A program made the position numbers and the translations under genes. DNA of 64,000 nt from Strigamia acuminata (Eukaryota; Arthropoda; Chilopoda; Geophilomorpha; Linotaeniidae): contig OX442319.1 of assembly GCA_949358305.1 (NCBI GenBank), positions 4,340,001-4,404,000 on the forward strand, given 5' to 3'. Numbering within the stretch: position 1 is the first letter of the stretch; each line of letters begins with the position of its first letter. The notes under the pieces are model-generated. The model was not told the DNA's origin, searched no databases, and saw nothing but the letters and a program-made list of their open reading frames with translations. Positions 34,317-45,234 of this stretch are shown here, piece after piece.

Positions 34317-36571
34317 TCATTTCCCCTCGCTTTTAATCCGAAGAGTCGCCGAAATTGCGTCAATCTCCCGCGAAAACTGCAAAGTCAACAACTGCGGCTT
34401 GGACAAAACGCTCTGATTGCTCGCCACTGCCAAACTCACGGAATCCTTATCCGACTGCACAGTAAAAGTGAGTCCAGCATTCCCTTGCGGTGGTCGCCAA
34501 TAGAAGAGCCGCGACTGATGGGGCATCATCTCGTTCGGAGTGTCCACGAAACACACCGTAATAGTATGTCTTCGACTCAGGAAATTCAGAGCGAGGGTCA
34601 GCACGGTCTGCGGCAAAAACCAACCGGCGTAACGCTGGACAATGGCCCCGATCAAAACGTGCAGCGGTCGTCCATGCACGGCCTTCATCTGCTGACCGAC
34701 CAATCTCAGCCGGCCAATCGGATCCGGCTCCCCGGTCGGCAAATCCACGAGCGCGAAAGCCGCGGTGTTCCGCTCGCCGATGACCACCGGCAGGATCGCG
34801 GACACCGAGTCGGGAATCGGTGCCCCCGAAAGCGCCAAGAAACTCCGCAAAGCCCCGGCGCAGGCGGCCAACAGGACGTCGACGTCCGTCACTTTTCCGG
34901 CTTTGGCGATCCTCCGCACGAATTTCTTCTTGACCGGCGTCGTCCAGGCGAGAATCCGGTTCCCGGGCGAAACGCTAGCTCTTAAGAGGGGGACGTTCTC
35001 GACCGGGGTGGTCAGTTGAGTGGCGCAAACATAGGGGGCTATGACCACGAGTTTGGCCGCGTCGAGGACTTCGGACGCCGCTTCGGTCAAGTAACGGCGT
35101 CCGTCATCGTTGCGGCCGCCGAAAAGTCGGAGTTTGCTGAGGATGAGTTTGGCGAAGGTCAGAGGAGAAAATAGAGTGGTCAGTAGGGTCGATGGGGTGA
35201 GTTTGTTGGGTTCTGGACAGACGTGGGAGGCCAGTGTGTGCGTGGCCCAGTTGCCGCGTAATAGCGGGGGAGTGTTTTTGGTCCACAGGTTGCAGGATGT
35301 GGGGGAGAGGAGGTCGGTGAGCGGTGGAAGACTGTCGACGACGAGGTGGTGGGAGCAGATGAGGACGGCCCAGCTTCGGCTGTAGGGAATGAGCACGACT
35401 TGCCAGGGTGGTCGGTCTTTCGGGAGTTGCTTGGAGCAGATGGTGCCGATGAAATCCTGCAAGTAGAAAAAGGAGATTAGGTTTTTAAAGTGGCACATTA
35501 GAAATGAATTTTTGGTTTTGATTAAATCGCGATTTTATGCGGCTAAACTGTCATTTTTATCCCTAAATTTAATTTTTGTGTGCATAAAAATGCATTTTTG
35601 TGTCTAAAACGTTAATTTTTGCAAATCAAAACGCATTTTCCGGTCTAAAAAGTTGATTTTTGCAAATAAAAAAATGCATTTTTGTGTCTGAAAAGTCGAT
35701 TTCTGCTAATAAAAATGCATTTTTGTGTCTAAAACGTTAATTTTTGCAAATCAAAACGCATTTTCCGGTCTAAAAAGTTGATTTTTGCAAATAAAAATGC
35801 ATTTTTGTGTCTGAAAAGTCGATTTCTGCTAATAAAAATGCATTTTTGTGTCTAAAACGTTAATTTTTGCAAATCAAAACGCATTTTCCGGTCTAAAAAG
35901 TCGATTTTTGTAAATAAAAATGCATTTTTGTGTCTAAAACGTTAATTTTTGCAAATAAAAACGCATTTTCTCGCAAATTCTCAAATCCAAAATGTTTTTT
36001 TGTTTTACCTGTAATTGTGCGTCGCTGTTGGCTTTTCTTGGGTGAACCGACAGCTGTCCGCCCGCGTCTAATTCCGCATCGACTTCCTGCCACAAATAAC
36101 AGCCCAAACGGACGCACAAACGACGTCGAAGAACCGAATATTTCTCCACCTGCGACTGCATGATCTGCAACACTTCGGCGCGCAATTGCGACAAAGTCAC
36201 GTCCCTGTCGTCGAGAAGAAGAACGGCGACCGCCAAACCGGGCCATCGACGCGTGTCCAGCGCTGAACGCAGCGAATTACTGTTCACCAACTCCAGTTCC
36301 GGATGGCATCGGCGAAAAACTCTGTTTAGGAAACAACGCCACGTCTGGACACCTAAACAAAAATAAATGAGGTAAGAAACAATGAAAACAATGATTTTGC
36401 GCTTTGTTATTTACCTGCAACCCAGACACAGAGAAATGGAGCGAAAAAGAGCGAAAACGCCAAAGCGATCGCAACTGCAGTTTGGTGTCGCACATGTTGA
36501 ATTAGTGAGCAAATCAACACGCAAATAGAATCGAAAACACGGCACAGCAAAGAGAGAAAGTAGTAAAACAT
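34317..36571 (-). CDS. WS/DGAT-type O-acyltransferase (wax ester synthase-like)
   Basis: Membrane acyl-CoA:alcohol or diacylglycerol O-acyltransferase family, making wax esters or triacylglycerol. Exons by consensus and phase: 36571-36415, 36352-36009, 35456-34317; 1641 nt, 546 aa. Exon 1 starts MFYYFLSLL and carries a hydrophobic anchor (AVAIALAFSLFFAPFLCVWV). Exon 3 begins DFIGTICSKQL and contains the catalytic HHxxxD motif as HHLVVD (203-208), preceded by RPPWQVVLIP. The C-terminal half has the family's long second domain, ending before a stop followed by AATAAA on the minus strand. In the commoner form of the motif a Gly follows the Asp; here it is Ser. The second intron is filled by a tandem array. 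Substrate cannot be read from sequence. Confidence 0.82.
35545..35985. repeat. tandem array in the acyltransferase intron
   Basis: A compound unit of about 120 bp made of three related sub-units (aaaatgcatttttgtgtct, aaaacgttaatttttgcaaat, aaaacgcattttccggtct) repeated about three times. Confidence 0.85.
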
Positions 36572-37195
36572 TCGCAACGTTTGTCGATGGATGATGGATA
36601 GAATGGATCAAATCTTGATCTAGGGATGAGTCACTGATTTCAACGATTAGTCGTCGGTCGTTGTGAAATGTGTGGAATTGCAGAATGATTGTCTGTTTAT
36701 ATGTACACAATTCGTTTGTATGTACACAATTCGTTTGATTTAGTTTTGTCTTCATTACGTTTAGTTTACGCAACGTTTAGGGTTAGTTTTAATCGATACG
36801 TCACTAGGTGGAAGCGTGAATGAATTCTTGTAATTATTTATCACACGGAACTATCGTTTTATTAATCATTAAGTAGAAAATAAAATTTTAAAAAAGGAAA
36901 TCAAATATTTTTAAAGCATTTTATTTTTTAATTTTTTAATTTTTTTTAATTCTGAACAAACAATGTTCAAAATCAACTGTCTGGACGGTGTTGTACAATG
37001 GAGTTGGAGTGAAAAGACAGTTATTTATGTAGTTTTTATTTATTTATTTATTTTCAATAAATTGCCATTTTTATTTCTGGAAAATAATATCACTCAATTG
37101 TGTTTGTAAAATTTTGTAGAATCTTAAAAATTAAATTATACATTCTTGGTAATAAAAATCATCGCATAAACATGGAAAAACAATGACAGACTAAA
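36572..37195. other. intergenic between acyltransferase and kinase genes
   Basis: Acyltransferase 5' flank and kinase 3' flank. A TTTATT cluster (37035-37055) may hold the kinase polyadenylation signal on the minus strand. No gene seen. Confidence 0.4.
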
Positions 37196-38401
37196 TTACA
37201 GCTTTAACCACTCGTGTTCTAGACAATCCCTGGCCGAGCAACGATCGTTTGGATCCATCGCCAACATCGGCAACAAAAACTCCGCAAACCGTCGCGCTTC
37301 ACTCGCATCTAACCCAAACTCCCTATCACTCAACCGTTCAAACAACCCGCACGATTTAACCTTAGGATCATATCTCAGTTTTCCTCCCGCAGTGAAAAAA
37401 TCGCAAGAATATTCACTCGCGAAAGCAATCCTTTCCGGCACATCGCCCAACAACCCCGTAATAAGCGCCAAATGATACTCTTCATCCGTGAAACGTTTAT
37501 CCCTAGAAAAAGGACAAAACAAATAATGGCCGGTCGCCAATTCGAATGCCAAGCAAGCCGTACTCCACACATCCGCATTGGCTCGAAACTCACCGCCCAG
37601 AATGATCTCCGGACCACGATAGGGCAGTGTTTGAATGACATTAACAAGGTGGTCAGTCTCCCGAACCGCGATTCCCAAATCGACCAACGTGACCGGCATT
37701 TCGTGACCCGCGTCAACCGTTCGAGGAGATGGGAATTTCACTCCCATTTCCTCCCACTTTGCCAATTCACTCAAATCGATTTCGTTCACGCAAACATTGT
37801 CCGGTTTGATGTCGGCATGCATGATGTTGCACGTTGTGTGCAAATAGTCAACAGCTTCGAGTATCTGCCGCAAGATGGCTTTAACGGTGGTCAGTGGGAA
37901 GCCTTTCGCTCCATTATTTAGCATTATTTCTCTTAAATTGGGACCCAGGGCTTCGAATGCCATGCAAATGTGTCTTCCGTTGACACCGGAAATCAAAAAA
38001 TGGTCCAAGAGTTGAACGAGTTTGTGCGGGCCGGGATTGTTCGACTGATGTTGTTGCACGCATTCGAGGAGTTGGATCTCGCGTAAAGCGGATTTCGTGC
38101 AAGAACTGGAGCTTCGAACGATTTTTAAGGCGATGAATTGTGAGTTTTGTTTGTCCCAGCATTGCCATACGGTCGAAAAGGAACCCCAGCCTAGTTTTTG
38201 AAGAACGATGTATCTGTCTCGATATGTGTCGCCGATGTTCACTGGGTGGTAGCCGCCTTTGCAGTAAAGGTTTGCGGGTTCTTGTTCTCGTGGGGTTTTT
38301 GGCGGGGTTTTTGGCGGGGTTTTTGGCGGGGTTTCGTCGAGGTTCGGAGAATAATCGAATAATTGAATTAGATTTTTCAACCATTGAATTATTGCGGTCA
38401 T
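37196..38401 (-). CDS. SRPK-type serine/threonine kinase
   Basis: Protein kinase of the SR-protein kinase family, which phosphorylates Arg-Ser domains of splicing factors. The 401-aa product has the glycine loop GWGSFSTVW (71-79), the VAIK-type lysine (ALKI, K93), the catalytic loop HADIKPDN (195-202; SRPKs have HTDIKPEN) and DLG (241-243) replacing DFG as in SRPKs. YRGPEIILG and DVWSTACLAFELATG (277-291) are SRPK-typical. The spacer between kinase halves is short compared with the roughly 200-300 residues of animal SRPK1/2. The N-terminus has a (TPPK)3 repeat. It is encoded by a single exon, so it could be a retrocopy or a lineage-specific paralogue. Confidence 0.88.
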   Translation of the reverse strand: MTAIIQWLKNLIQLFDYSPNLDETPPKTPPKTPPKTPREQEPANLYCKGGYHPVNIGDTYRDRYIVLQKLGWGSFSTVWQCWDKQNSQFIALKIVRSSSSCTKSALREIQLLECVQQHQSNNPGPHKLVQLLDHFLISGVNGRHICMAFEALGPNLREIMLNNGAKGFPLTTVKAILRQILEAVDYLHTTCNIMHADIKPDNVCVNEIDLSELAKWEEMGVKFPSPRTVDAGHEMPVTLVDLGIAVRETDHLVNVIQTLPYRGPEIILGGEFRANADVWSTACLAFELATGHYLFCPFSRDKRFTDEEYHLALITGLLGDVPERIAFASEYSCDFFTAGGKLRYDPKVKSCGLFERLSDREFGLDASEARRFAEFLLPMLAMDPNDRCSARDCLEHEWLKL

Positions 38402-39248
38402 TTTTTAAGATGTTGAGTGGAATTTTGGTTGCGGTGGTTTGTGTTAACTGTTAATTGTTTGGGGGTTTATATATGAGGGGAATTGTTACGCATGTTTAAC
38501 GTACTGTGGGTGACGTCGGGATATGTCGAGGCGATGTTTGTGTAGTGGAATGTTTGCATTTGAAGCGTCGAGTTTACGTGATTCGATTATTTTAGTTTGT
38601 TTTTTTAAAAAATAGATTTATTTACTTGAAAATGTGTTTAAACAGGGTTTGAATTAGATTGTAGTGGATCTATTGTTTGTATAAACGAATAGTTATTTAT
38701 TGATGTCTTAAAACGTTTTCTGTTTTGAAGTTTTGAGTTTTTCGGTTTTGAATTTTGCGCTTCACGATGTTGCGGCGCGGTCTCGTGGCTGTTATTGCAA
38801 CTTCTGCTGTCAAGTTTTGCGTGTGGACCAAGGATCGTGCTTGAAAAGACACATGATGTTAGAATCAGGATGTTCACAAATATTTGCAGATTTTTTTAAT
38901 TTCAAATTTTGCCGTGGACGGAGATTCACAAGAATTACAATCTCCTCGTCTCGTGCTGGTAACTTAGCTGTCATTGCGGCATCGTTCTTCAACTAGTGGC
39001 AATTTTGTAGAAAAAAAATAAGCATTTTTATTTTTTTCCAAATTATAATACAACACATTTTATTTGAACAAATATTATAACATAATTAATTATTAAATTT
39101 AAATTTAAAAAAAAAAAGAAGCATTTTGAGTACAAGGGAGCCATACAGTTGTTAATCACATGGCGGAGCTTATCTAGCGGTGCGATAGCTTCGCAACAAC
39201 CATGTATCTCTAGTCGCACACAAATATAATTCAACACCATCTCTCAAC
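38402..39248. other. intergenic between kinase and Vac14
   Basis: 5' flanks of two divergent genes. A minus-strand frame 38810-38992 (60 aa, MTAKLPARDEEIVILVNLRP) is the only candidate and has no recognisable domain, so I leave it unannotated as a gene. Confidence 0.35.
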
Positions 39249-42200
39249 ATGACGGACAAGGAGTTGGCACCTTTGAGTGCGGCGTGTGTGCGAGCACTGA
39301 ACGACAAATTGTACGAAAAGCGAAAAACAGCGGCGCAGGAAATCGAAAAGTAAATAAATCAATTCAAAAATAAATAAACAAAATACACTAATCGCACTTT
39401 CCCTTTATTCAGAATGGTCAAAGATTTCGTCGCCGTCAATAATTCCGTGCAACTGAAAAAATTATTTAAACTACTGGGTCAAGATTTCGCCATGTCTCAC
39501 AATCCCCACAGTCGAAAGGGCGGCTTGATCGGTCTGGCCGCAATGGCCATTGGATTAGGGCCTGTATGACTCCGCACTGTATTGGAATTTGAGAAAATTT
39601 TAGAATTAAATTATTTTTTTTTTTTCTAGCACACTTATCGATACATCGAAGAATTAGTTCGTCCTATTTTGGCGTGTTTGAAGGATTCTGATATCCGTGT
39701 ACGATATTACGCTTGCGAGGCTTTGTACAACGTCGTCAAAGTTGCTCGAGGATCGGTTTTGCCTTATTTCAACGAGATTTTCGATTGTTTAAGTAAATTG
39801 GCGGCGGATCCTGATCAGAATGTTAAAAACGGATCTGAATTACTTGACAGGCTTATGAAGGTATTAGTAAACGGATAGTAAAAGTTTAAATCAGCCGAAA
39901 ATTCGTTAATAAAACGTTTTATCATAAAAAATGCATTCGTTATGTACAAAAAAATGGGATTTCGGACGAAAACATGCATTTTTTACGGAGAAAAATACAT
40001 TTTTAGTTTAATATATTGACTTTTTTACGAAAAAGATGCTTTTTTGATGCAATATATTGAACATTTTATGAAAAAATGCATTTATATTGACCTTTTTAGG
40101 ACATAAATGCATTATTATACAATATATTGAATTTTTTTACGCAAAAAAATATTTTTTAATGCAATATATTGACCTTTTTATTAAAAAATGCATTTTAATG
40201 CAATATATTGACCAATTTTATGAAAAAATACATTTTAATGCAATATATTGACCTTTTTAGGACAAAAATGCATTATTATACAATATATTGACCTTTTTTA
40301 TTAAGAAAATGCATTTCTAATACAATCTATTAATTTTTTTTATGAAATAATGCATTTCTGACAAAATATTGCAACCAAATAACTAAAAAGTCACATTTGT
40401 ACACGTCGATGCACTTTTAGACCCCGAATTAATTATTTTCGGTGTAAACAACTACAAGCAATAATAAAATAACTGATGACGAATTTTATTTATTCGTTTT
40501 TTTTTAACAGGATATCGTTACGGAGAGTTCTTCGTTTGATTTGGTTGCATTCGTGCCGTTACTTCGGGAAAGAATGTATACAAAAAACCAATTTGCGCGC
40601 AAGTTCATCGTCTCGTGGGTACAGGTGTTGGATGCGGTGCCGGATGTCGATATGTTGGTTTTGTTGCCGGAAATACTCGACGGTTTGTTCGAGATATTGG
40701 GGGACCCGGTGATAGAGATCAAATCCACGTCAGTCATTTATTTGCAGCCGTTTTTCTGCGAATTTTAACATGCAATTTCGATTTTTGTTGCAGATGCGAG
40801 ACCGTTTTGGGAGAATTTTTGAAGAACATCAAGAAAAATCAATCGAAAGTGAATTATCCGGCGATGATTAATATTTTGATCGTACATTCCCAATCACCGG
40901 GTGATTAAATTAATTTTTTAATTATTTGTTTTTTCGTGTGAATGATAGATTTTTTAAAAAATGTTTAGATGAAACTCTTCAAAGAACGGCGCTTCAATGG
41001 ATTGAAGAATTTGTTAATTTGTCGTCGATTGCTATGCTGCCGTACGCTTCGGGAATATTAACTGCCGTTTTACCTGCCATGTCTTACGATGATGAGAGTA
41101 GACGCAATATCCTTTGGATTTTCATTCTTTGAGATTAATTTTTCATGATGGTTCAGTTTATTAGGACAAAATGAAGCTTTTCAGATGGAAAAGATGAATT
41201 TTTGTAAGAAATATTGCATTTTTGTGAGCAAAAAAAGTGTTTACGCATATAAATGCACTTTGTAGGTGCATTTAAATATGTGTAATGACTTATTTTTACT
41301 CATAAGTACATATTTTAGACCAAAAATGTATTTTTAGGCAAAATAATGGTGCTGTTTTAATCAAAATAGTACAAAATATCGTACTGATTTAATTTTTAGA
41401 CTAAAGAAAATGCAAAAATTTAGTTTTTAGACTAAAGAAAGCGCAAAAATTTAATTTTTAGACCAAAAAACGTGTAAAAATTTAATTTTTAAACCAAAAA
41501 AAGTGCAAAATTTTTATTTTTAGACCCAAAAAAGTATAAATTTATACTCCCTCTGTCCCAAATTATGGTATACATTTCTCTAAAAAATTCTCGATTATCG
41601 TTAGTTTTGTATATTTCTAAGATATTTTAACTGAATATCCTTCAAAATTAAGTGTGTTTGCTAACCAATGGATTGCATTATGGGTAATTAGTTTTATCAT
41701 TCTGTTATTGCTGAGTTGCATCTTTGCAAAATGCACTCAAAATTAAGTGGCACCTGTTGTGCTTAAAGTAAAGTCAAAATGAATTCGAAAAATGGCTGTT
41801 TCCAAAGATAAATGACAAAATAGAAGAAATTAACTGATAATCAGCGAAATTGTATACAACAGCTTTTGCTGAAACAAAGCATTGTTAGGAATAAGGCACC
41901 ATTAATGATATTTGCAGGCAAATTGAAATTACTCGACTAACTATTTCACGAATTCGACGAGAAGTTAAAAACAATGCAATGAAGGACATATTCCTGCCAG
42001 AAGATAAACATGACAATGTATTTTTTACAATGCAATGTTGTATGGAGTCAGTGATGACAGCAAAGAGTGGCAACAATTACAAAATTCACAAATTCAGAGC
42101 AATCATTACGAGTTATTGTTATGGAGTATTATTTATTGTTATTGTTTACTCTTTATTTTTTATTGTTATTATTTACTCCATATTATTTATTGTTTACTTA

Positions 42201-44647
42201 ATTTATTTATAATTTAACTTAATTATATTAAATTTGCATTTTTAAAATGATAAAAATCAAATAAAACTTGAAATGTATACCATAATTTGGGACAAAAATA
42301 ATAGTAGAAATGTATACCATAATTTGGGACAGAGGGAGTAATTTTTAGACCAATAAAGGTGCAAAAATTTAATTTTTAGACCAAAAAAAGTGCAAAAATT
42401 CAATTTTTAGACCAAAAAAATTACAAAAATATTATTTTTAGACAACAAAATGCCCTTTTCATTCAACTACAACTTTTCATTAACCAATAACATATGTTCG
42501 AGACGTCGCCAAGCGAATAAACGCAGCGTTGATGACGTTGATAACACCGGAAGGCGATGACGAGAATTCCGAAGTCGGCGACGACGAGAAAGAGAAAAGT
42601 AACGCGGAAGAAAGCCCCAAAAAATTGGATTTAGCTCCAGTAGTTGACGTTCTCACGCGACAATTACTTCATACGTCGATGCAGACTAAACTAGGCGTGC
42701 TGCGGTGGATTTATTTATTCCATAGGAAAACGCCAAATAAAGTAGAAAATATTGTTTTTAAATTTTTTTATTATTTTTTATTTTTTTGTCTTTTTTTTTT
42801 AGATTTTTGCACATGTCGAAGAGATTTTTCCGGTGTTATTGAAAACTCTGTCCGATCCGTCGGACGAGGTGGTGATTTTGAATTTGGAGGTGCTGGCGGA
42901 AATATCGCTGTCGAGTGCCGGTAAAAATAGGCAATGTAAAATGGACATGATTTTGCCCGATTCGGTGAAGGATTTGCAGGATAGTTTGAAACGGTTAAAT
43001 AGTTATTTTATTAAGTTTATGATCAGTTTGCTTCAGTTGTTCGGTACGGACCAGCAGTTGTTGGAAGATAGAGGATCGTTTATTGTGAGGTGCGTGGACC
43101 GTCAAAAAAATTTGAGGAATTTTTGAAATATTTTGACAAAATTGATGAATATTTGAAAATGTTTGACAAAATTGATGAATTTTTGAAAAATTTTGACAAA
43201 ATTGATGAATATTTGAAAAATTTGGATAAAATTGATAAATATTTGAAAAATTTTGACAAAAATGATGAATTTTTGAAAAATTTTGACAAAATTGAGAAAT
43301 TTTTGAAAAATTTTGACAAAATTGATAAAATTTTGAAAAATTTTGACAAAATTGATGAATTTTTGAAAAATTTTGACAAAATTGATGAATTTTTGAAAAA
43401 TTTTGCCAAAATTGATGAATTTTTGATACATTTTGTCGGAATTTGTCAATTTTTTAATATATTTTGACAGAATTTGTCAATTTTTTAATATATTTTGTCG
43501 GAATTTGTCAATTTTTTAATATATTTTGCCGGAATTTGTCAATTTTTTAACATATTTTGTCGGAATTTGTCAATTTTTAAATATATTTTGACCTAATTTG
43601 TCAAATGTTTGCTAAATTCCGATAATAATTTTGAATTTTTGTTAGTACGCACCAAAACAGCAATCTTTACGCATTAATACATTATTTTACTTGCAGGCAG
43701 TTATGTCTTCTCCTAAGCGCCGAAGACATTTATCAAACATTGGCCGAAATTTTACTACACGAAACCGACCTAAAATTTGCAAGCGTAATGGTCCAAACGT
43801 TGAATACAATTTTGCTAACATCATCAGAATTATTTGATCTAAGAAGCGATTTAAACACACTCTCTACAGAAGTAAATCCCTTTAATCCACCCCAAAAAAT
43901 AACAAAAACTTAAAAAAAAAAATTCTTTACAAAGGCTAATTGTGAACTATTCACCTGTCTATACCGGTCTTGGTGCCACAATCCAGTTGCAACAGTGTCA
44001 CTATGTTTATTAACTCAGAATTACAAACACGCCTGTGATCTTTTGCAAATGTTGTATCCTTAATCTAATTTACCCAGTAATTTTTACTCTAAAACCATCA
44101 TATTACCGCCTTAATCGGCGTTTTAAGCGGGGAACTCGAAGTCACCGTCGATTTTCTGACCGAAATCGACAAACTCGTGCAACTCATCGAATCACCAATT
44201 TTTACATGTAAGTTTTGCTGCAAATAATTTGAGTCGGATTTCATTTGTAACTTTGTATCGAATAGACTTAAGACTTCAGTTGCTGGACACCGAAAACAAC
44301 TATTTTCTAGTCAAATCGTTATACGGACTTCTCATGTTACTTCCTCAAAGCGAGGCATTCCGCATGTTGCATTACAGATTGGATTGCATTCCGCGTGGCC
44401 ATTTGATTCCATCGCAAAATCTGTTGAGTAAATCCCATCGCTGTTGTGGTTTCCGTCGTTGACGAGTTTTATTTTTTTTCCGGACAGAATGCAGGAGAAA
44501 CTGGACCGCACAAAGTGGATCAATTTCAAACAGTTACTCGAACATTTCCACACGGTCCAACTGCACAGAAGGCAAATACGGAAGATTGCGAGGACCGTAG
44601 ATTTGGAGCGAAGAATTACGGACCCGTCTGTGCTTAAAAAAGAATAG
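39249..44647 (+). CDS. Vac14: Vac14, scaffold of the PIKfyve/Fab1 complex
   Basis: HEAT-repeat scaffold that assembles Fab1/PIKfyve and Fig4 on endolysosomes for PI(3,5)P2 synthesis. Exons: 39249-39349, 39413-39563, 39630-39860, 40511-40728, 40794-40900, 40969-41106, 42485 (or 42494)-42741, 42803-43089, 43697-43871, 43935-44053, 44128-44207, 44266-44422, 44488-44647. They total 2181 nt (726 aa) with 42485, or 723 aa with 42494. Landmarks: [87 protein letters not shown] and [13 protein letters not shown]. Length is close to the family's usual 750-800 aa. Introns 6 and 10 have U12-type donors. Exon 12's donor (GTTGAG at 44423) is weak but the only in-phase choice found. An AATAAA lies near 44725. 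Confidence 0.9.
39861..40510. repeat. degenerate tandem array in Vac14 intron 3
   Basis: Loose units of about 35-40 bp (aatgcaatatattgaccttttt plus atgaaaaaatgcatttt) from 39930 to 40370. Non-coding. Confidence 0.8.
41350..42450. repeat. array of tttttagaccaaaaaaagtgc units, split by a transposon
   Basis: Units of about 32-35 bp occupy 41380-41546 and continue at 42341-42450. The mariner-like element 41547-42338 sits in the middle, so the array predates the insertion. Confidence 0.8.
41547..42338 (+). mobile_element. mariner-like element with Stowaway-type termini (792 bp)
   Basis: Inverted termini CTCCCTCTGTCCCAAATTAT and complement (about 30 bp) with TA on both sides (41545-41546, 42339-42340). 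The interior retains pieces of an N-terminal helix-turn-helix transposase region ([18 protein letters not shown] near 41828-41880, then [13 protein letters not shown] near 41936-41975). These resemble plant MLE/Stowaway-source transposases. Frameshifts are present and no DDD core is left. It is a deleted, inactive copy. Confidence 0.75.
43095..43620. repeat. 30-bp minisatellite in Vac14 intron 8
   Basis: About 11 units of attttgacaaaattgatgaa plus tttttgaaaa (30 bp), then a related tail of about 40-bp units (ttttgtcggaatttgtcaat). The period is a multiple of three, so both strands show long false open frames. Confidence 0.92.
44054..44127 (+). other. probable U12-type GT-AG intron (Vac14 intron 10)
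   Basis: A 74-nt intron with donor GTATCCTTA (U12 consensus GTATCCTTT). A CCTTAAT branch motif lies about 10 nt before the AAG acceptor. Splicing here yields [15 protein letters not shown], which matches Vac14 without a gap. Confidence 0.75.
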
Positions 44648-45234
44648 GGGATAAAGTTGAATTAACGGGGGGAAAAATTATATCGATAGTGTGAAGTCAA
44701 TCGGAAAAAATAATTATGGATAAAAATAAAATTTCGTTTCAGAATGAGTGTTTTTAACTTTATTCGTCAGGTGGGGCCTTGTAAGCCTGTGAGTTTATTT
44801 TCCCGAGCGAATATCGATGTAATCGTATTTATTTAGCTGATATATATCGCAATATTGTAAAAAATCGCTGTTCGGACAATCGATTGTTCACGTAATCGAC
44901 GTTCGGAAGCAGGACGCCATTTTGTGTTGCTAGTAAACACAACACATTAACGACTCGGTAAAATAATCACGTTAACTTAACACGATTATCGCAATAAATC
45001 GTAAAATAACGACACACAAATTCAAAAATTGCATCGCGATATTTTTCTGGTTTGCAATATTTGCATGGCTAATTTATTTTAGAAGTTGTGTATCGCCATC
45101 TGAAGGTAAAAAGCTAAAACTTCACGCCATTTTTTCCGTCCTGCCGTTGCCATGGAAATAAAGTAAGCAACAAAATTTCACGTTGGACAGTTCGAGTTTG
45201 TATCCTTTTTTGAATTTTCCACAATTTTACCGAA
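44648..45234. other. intergenic between Vac14 and tektin
   Basis: Vac14 3' UTR region and tektin 5' flank; nothing else recognised. GC-poor, with repeated cgattatcgc/cgatgtaatcg-type motifs near 44810-45000. Confidence 0.4.

Larger units (their letters stand above)
41107..42493 (+). other. probable U12-type AT-AC intron (Vac14 intron 6)
   Basis: The exon 6 coding frame reaches SRR and then meets ATATCCTTT, the classical AT-AC U12 donor; no usable GT donor is near. A branch-like TTCATTAAC (one mismatch to TTCCTTAAC) sits at 42476-42484. The acceptor is uncertain. An AC ending at 42484 gives an in-frame exon 7, and so does the junction after 42493, which aligns better with Vac14 proteins but leaves an unusual AT terminus. 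The intron is 1.4 kb because of an array and a mariner-like insertion. Confidence 0.7.

Noticed and set aside
34485-35385. Plus-strand frames opposite the acyltransferase exon 3
   Set aside because: Antisense shadows of the GC-rich coding exon.
38733-38996. Plus-strand frame with several cysteines upstream of Vac14
   Set aside because: Spacing does not fit a zinc-finger family and there is no splice or homologous support.
43080-43467. Three overlapping lysine/phenylalanine-rich frames on both strands
   Set aside because: 30-bp minisatellite inside Vac14 intron 8, the same artefact as at 16 kb.
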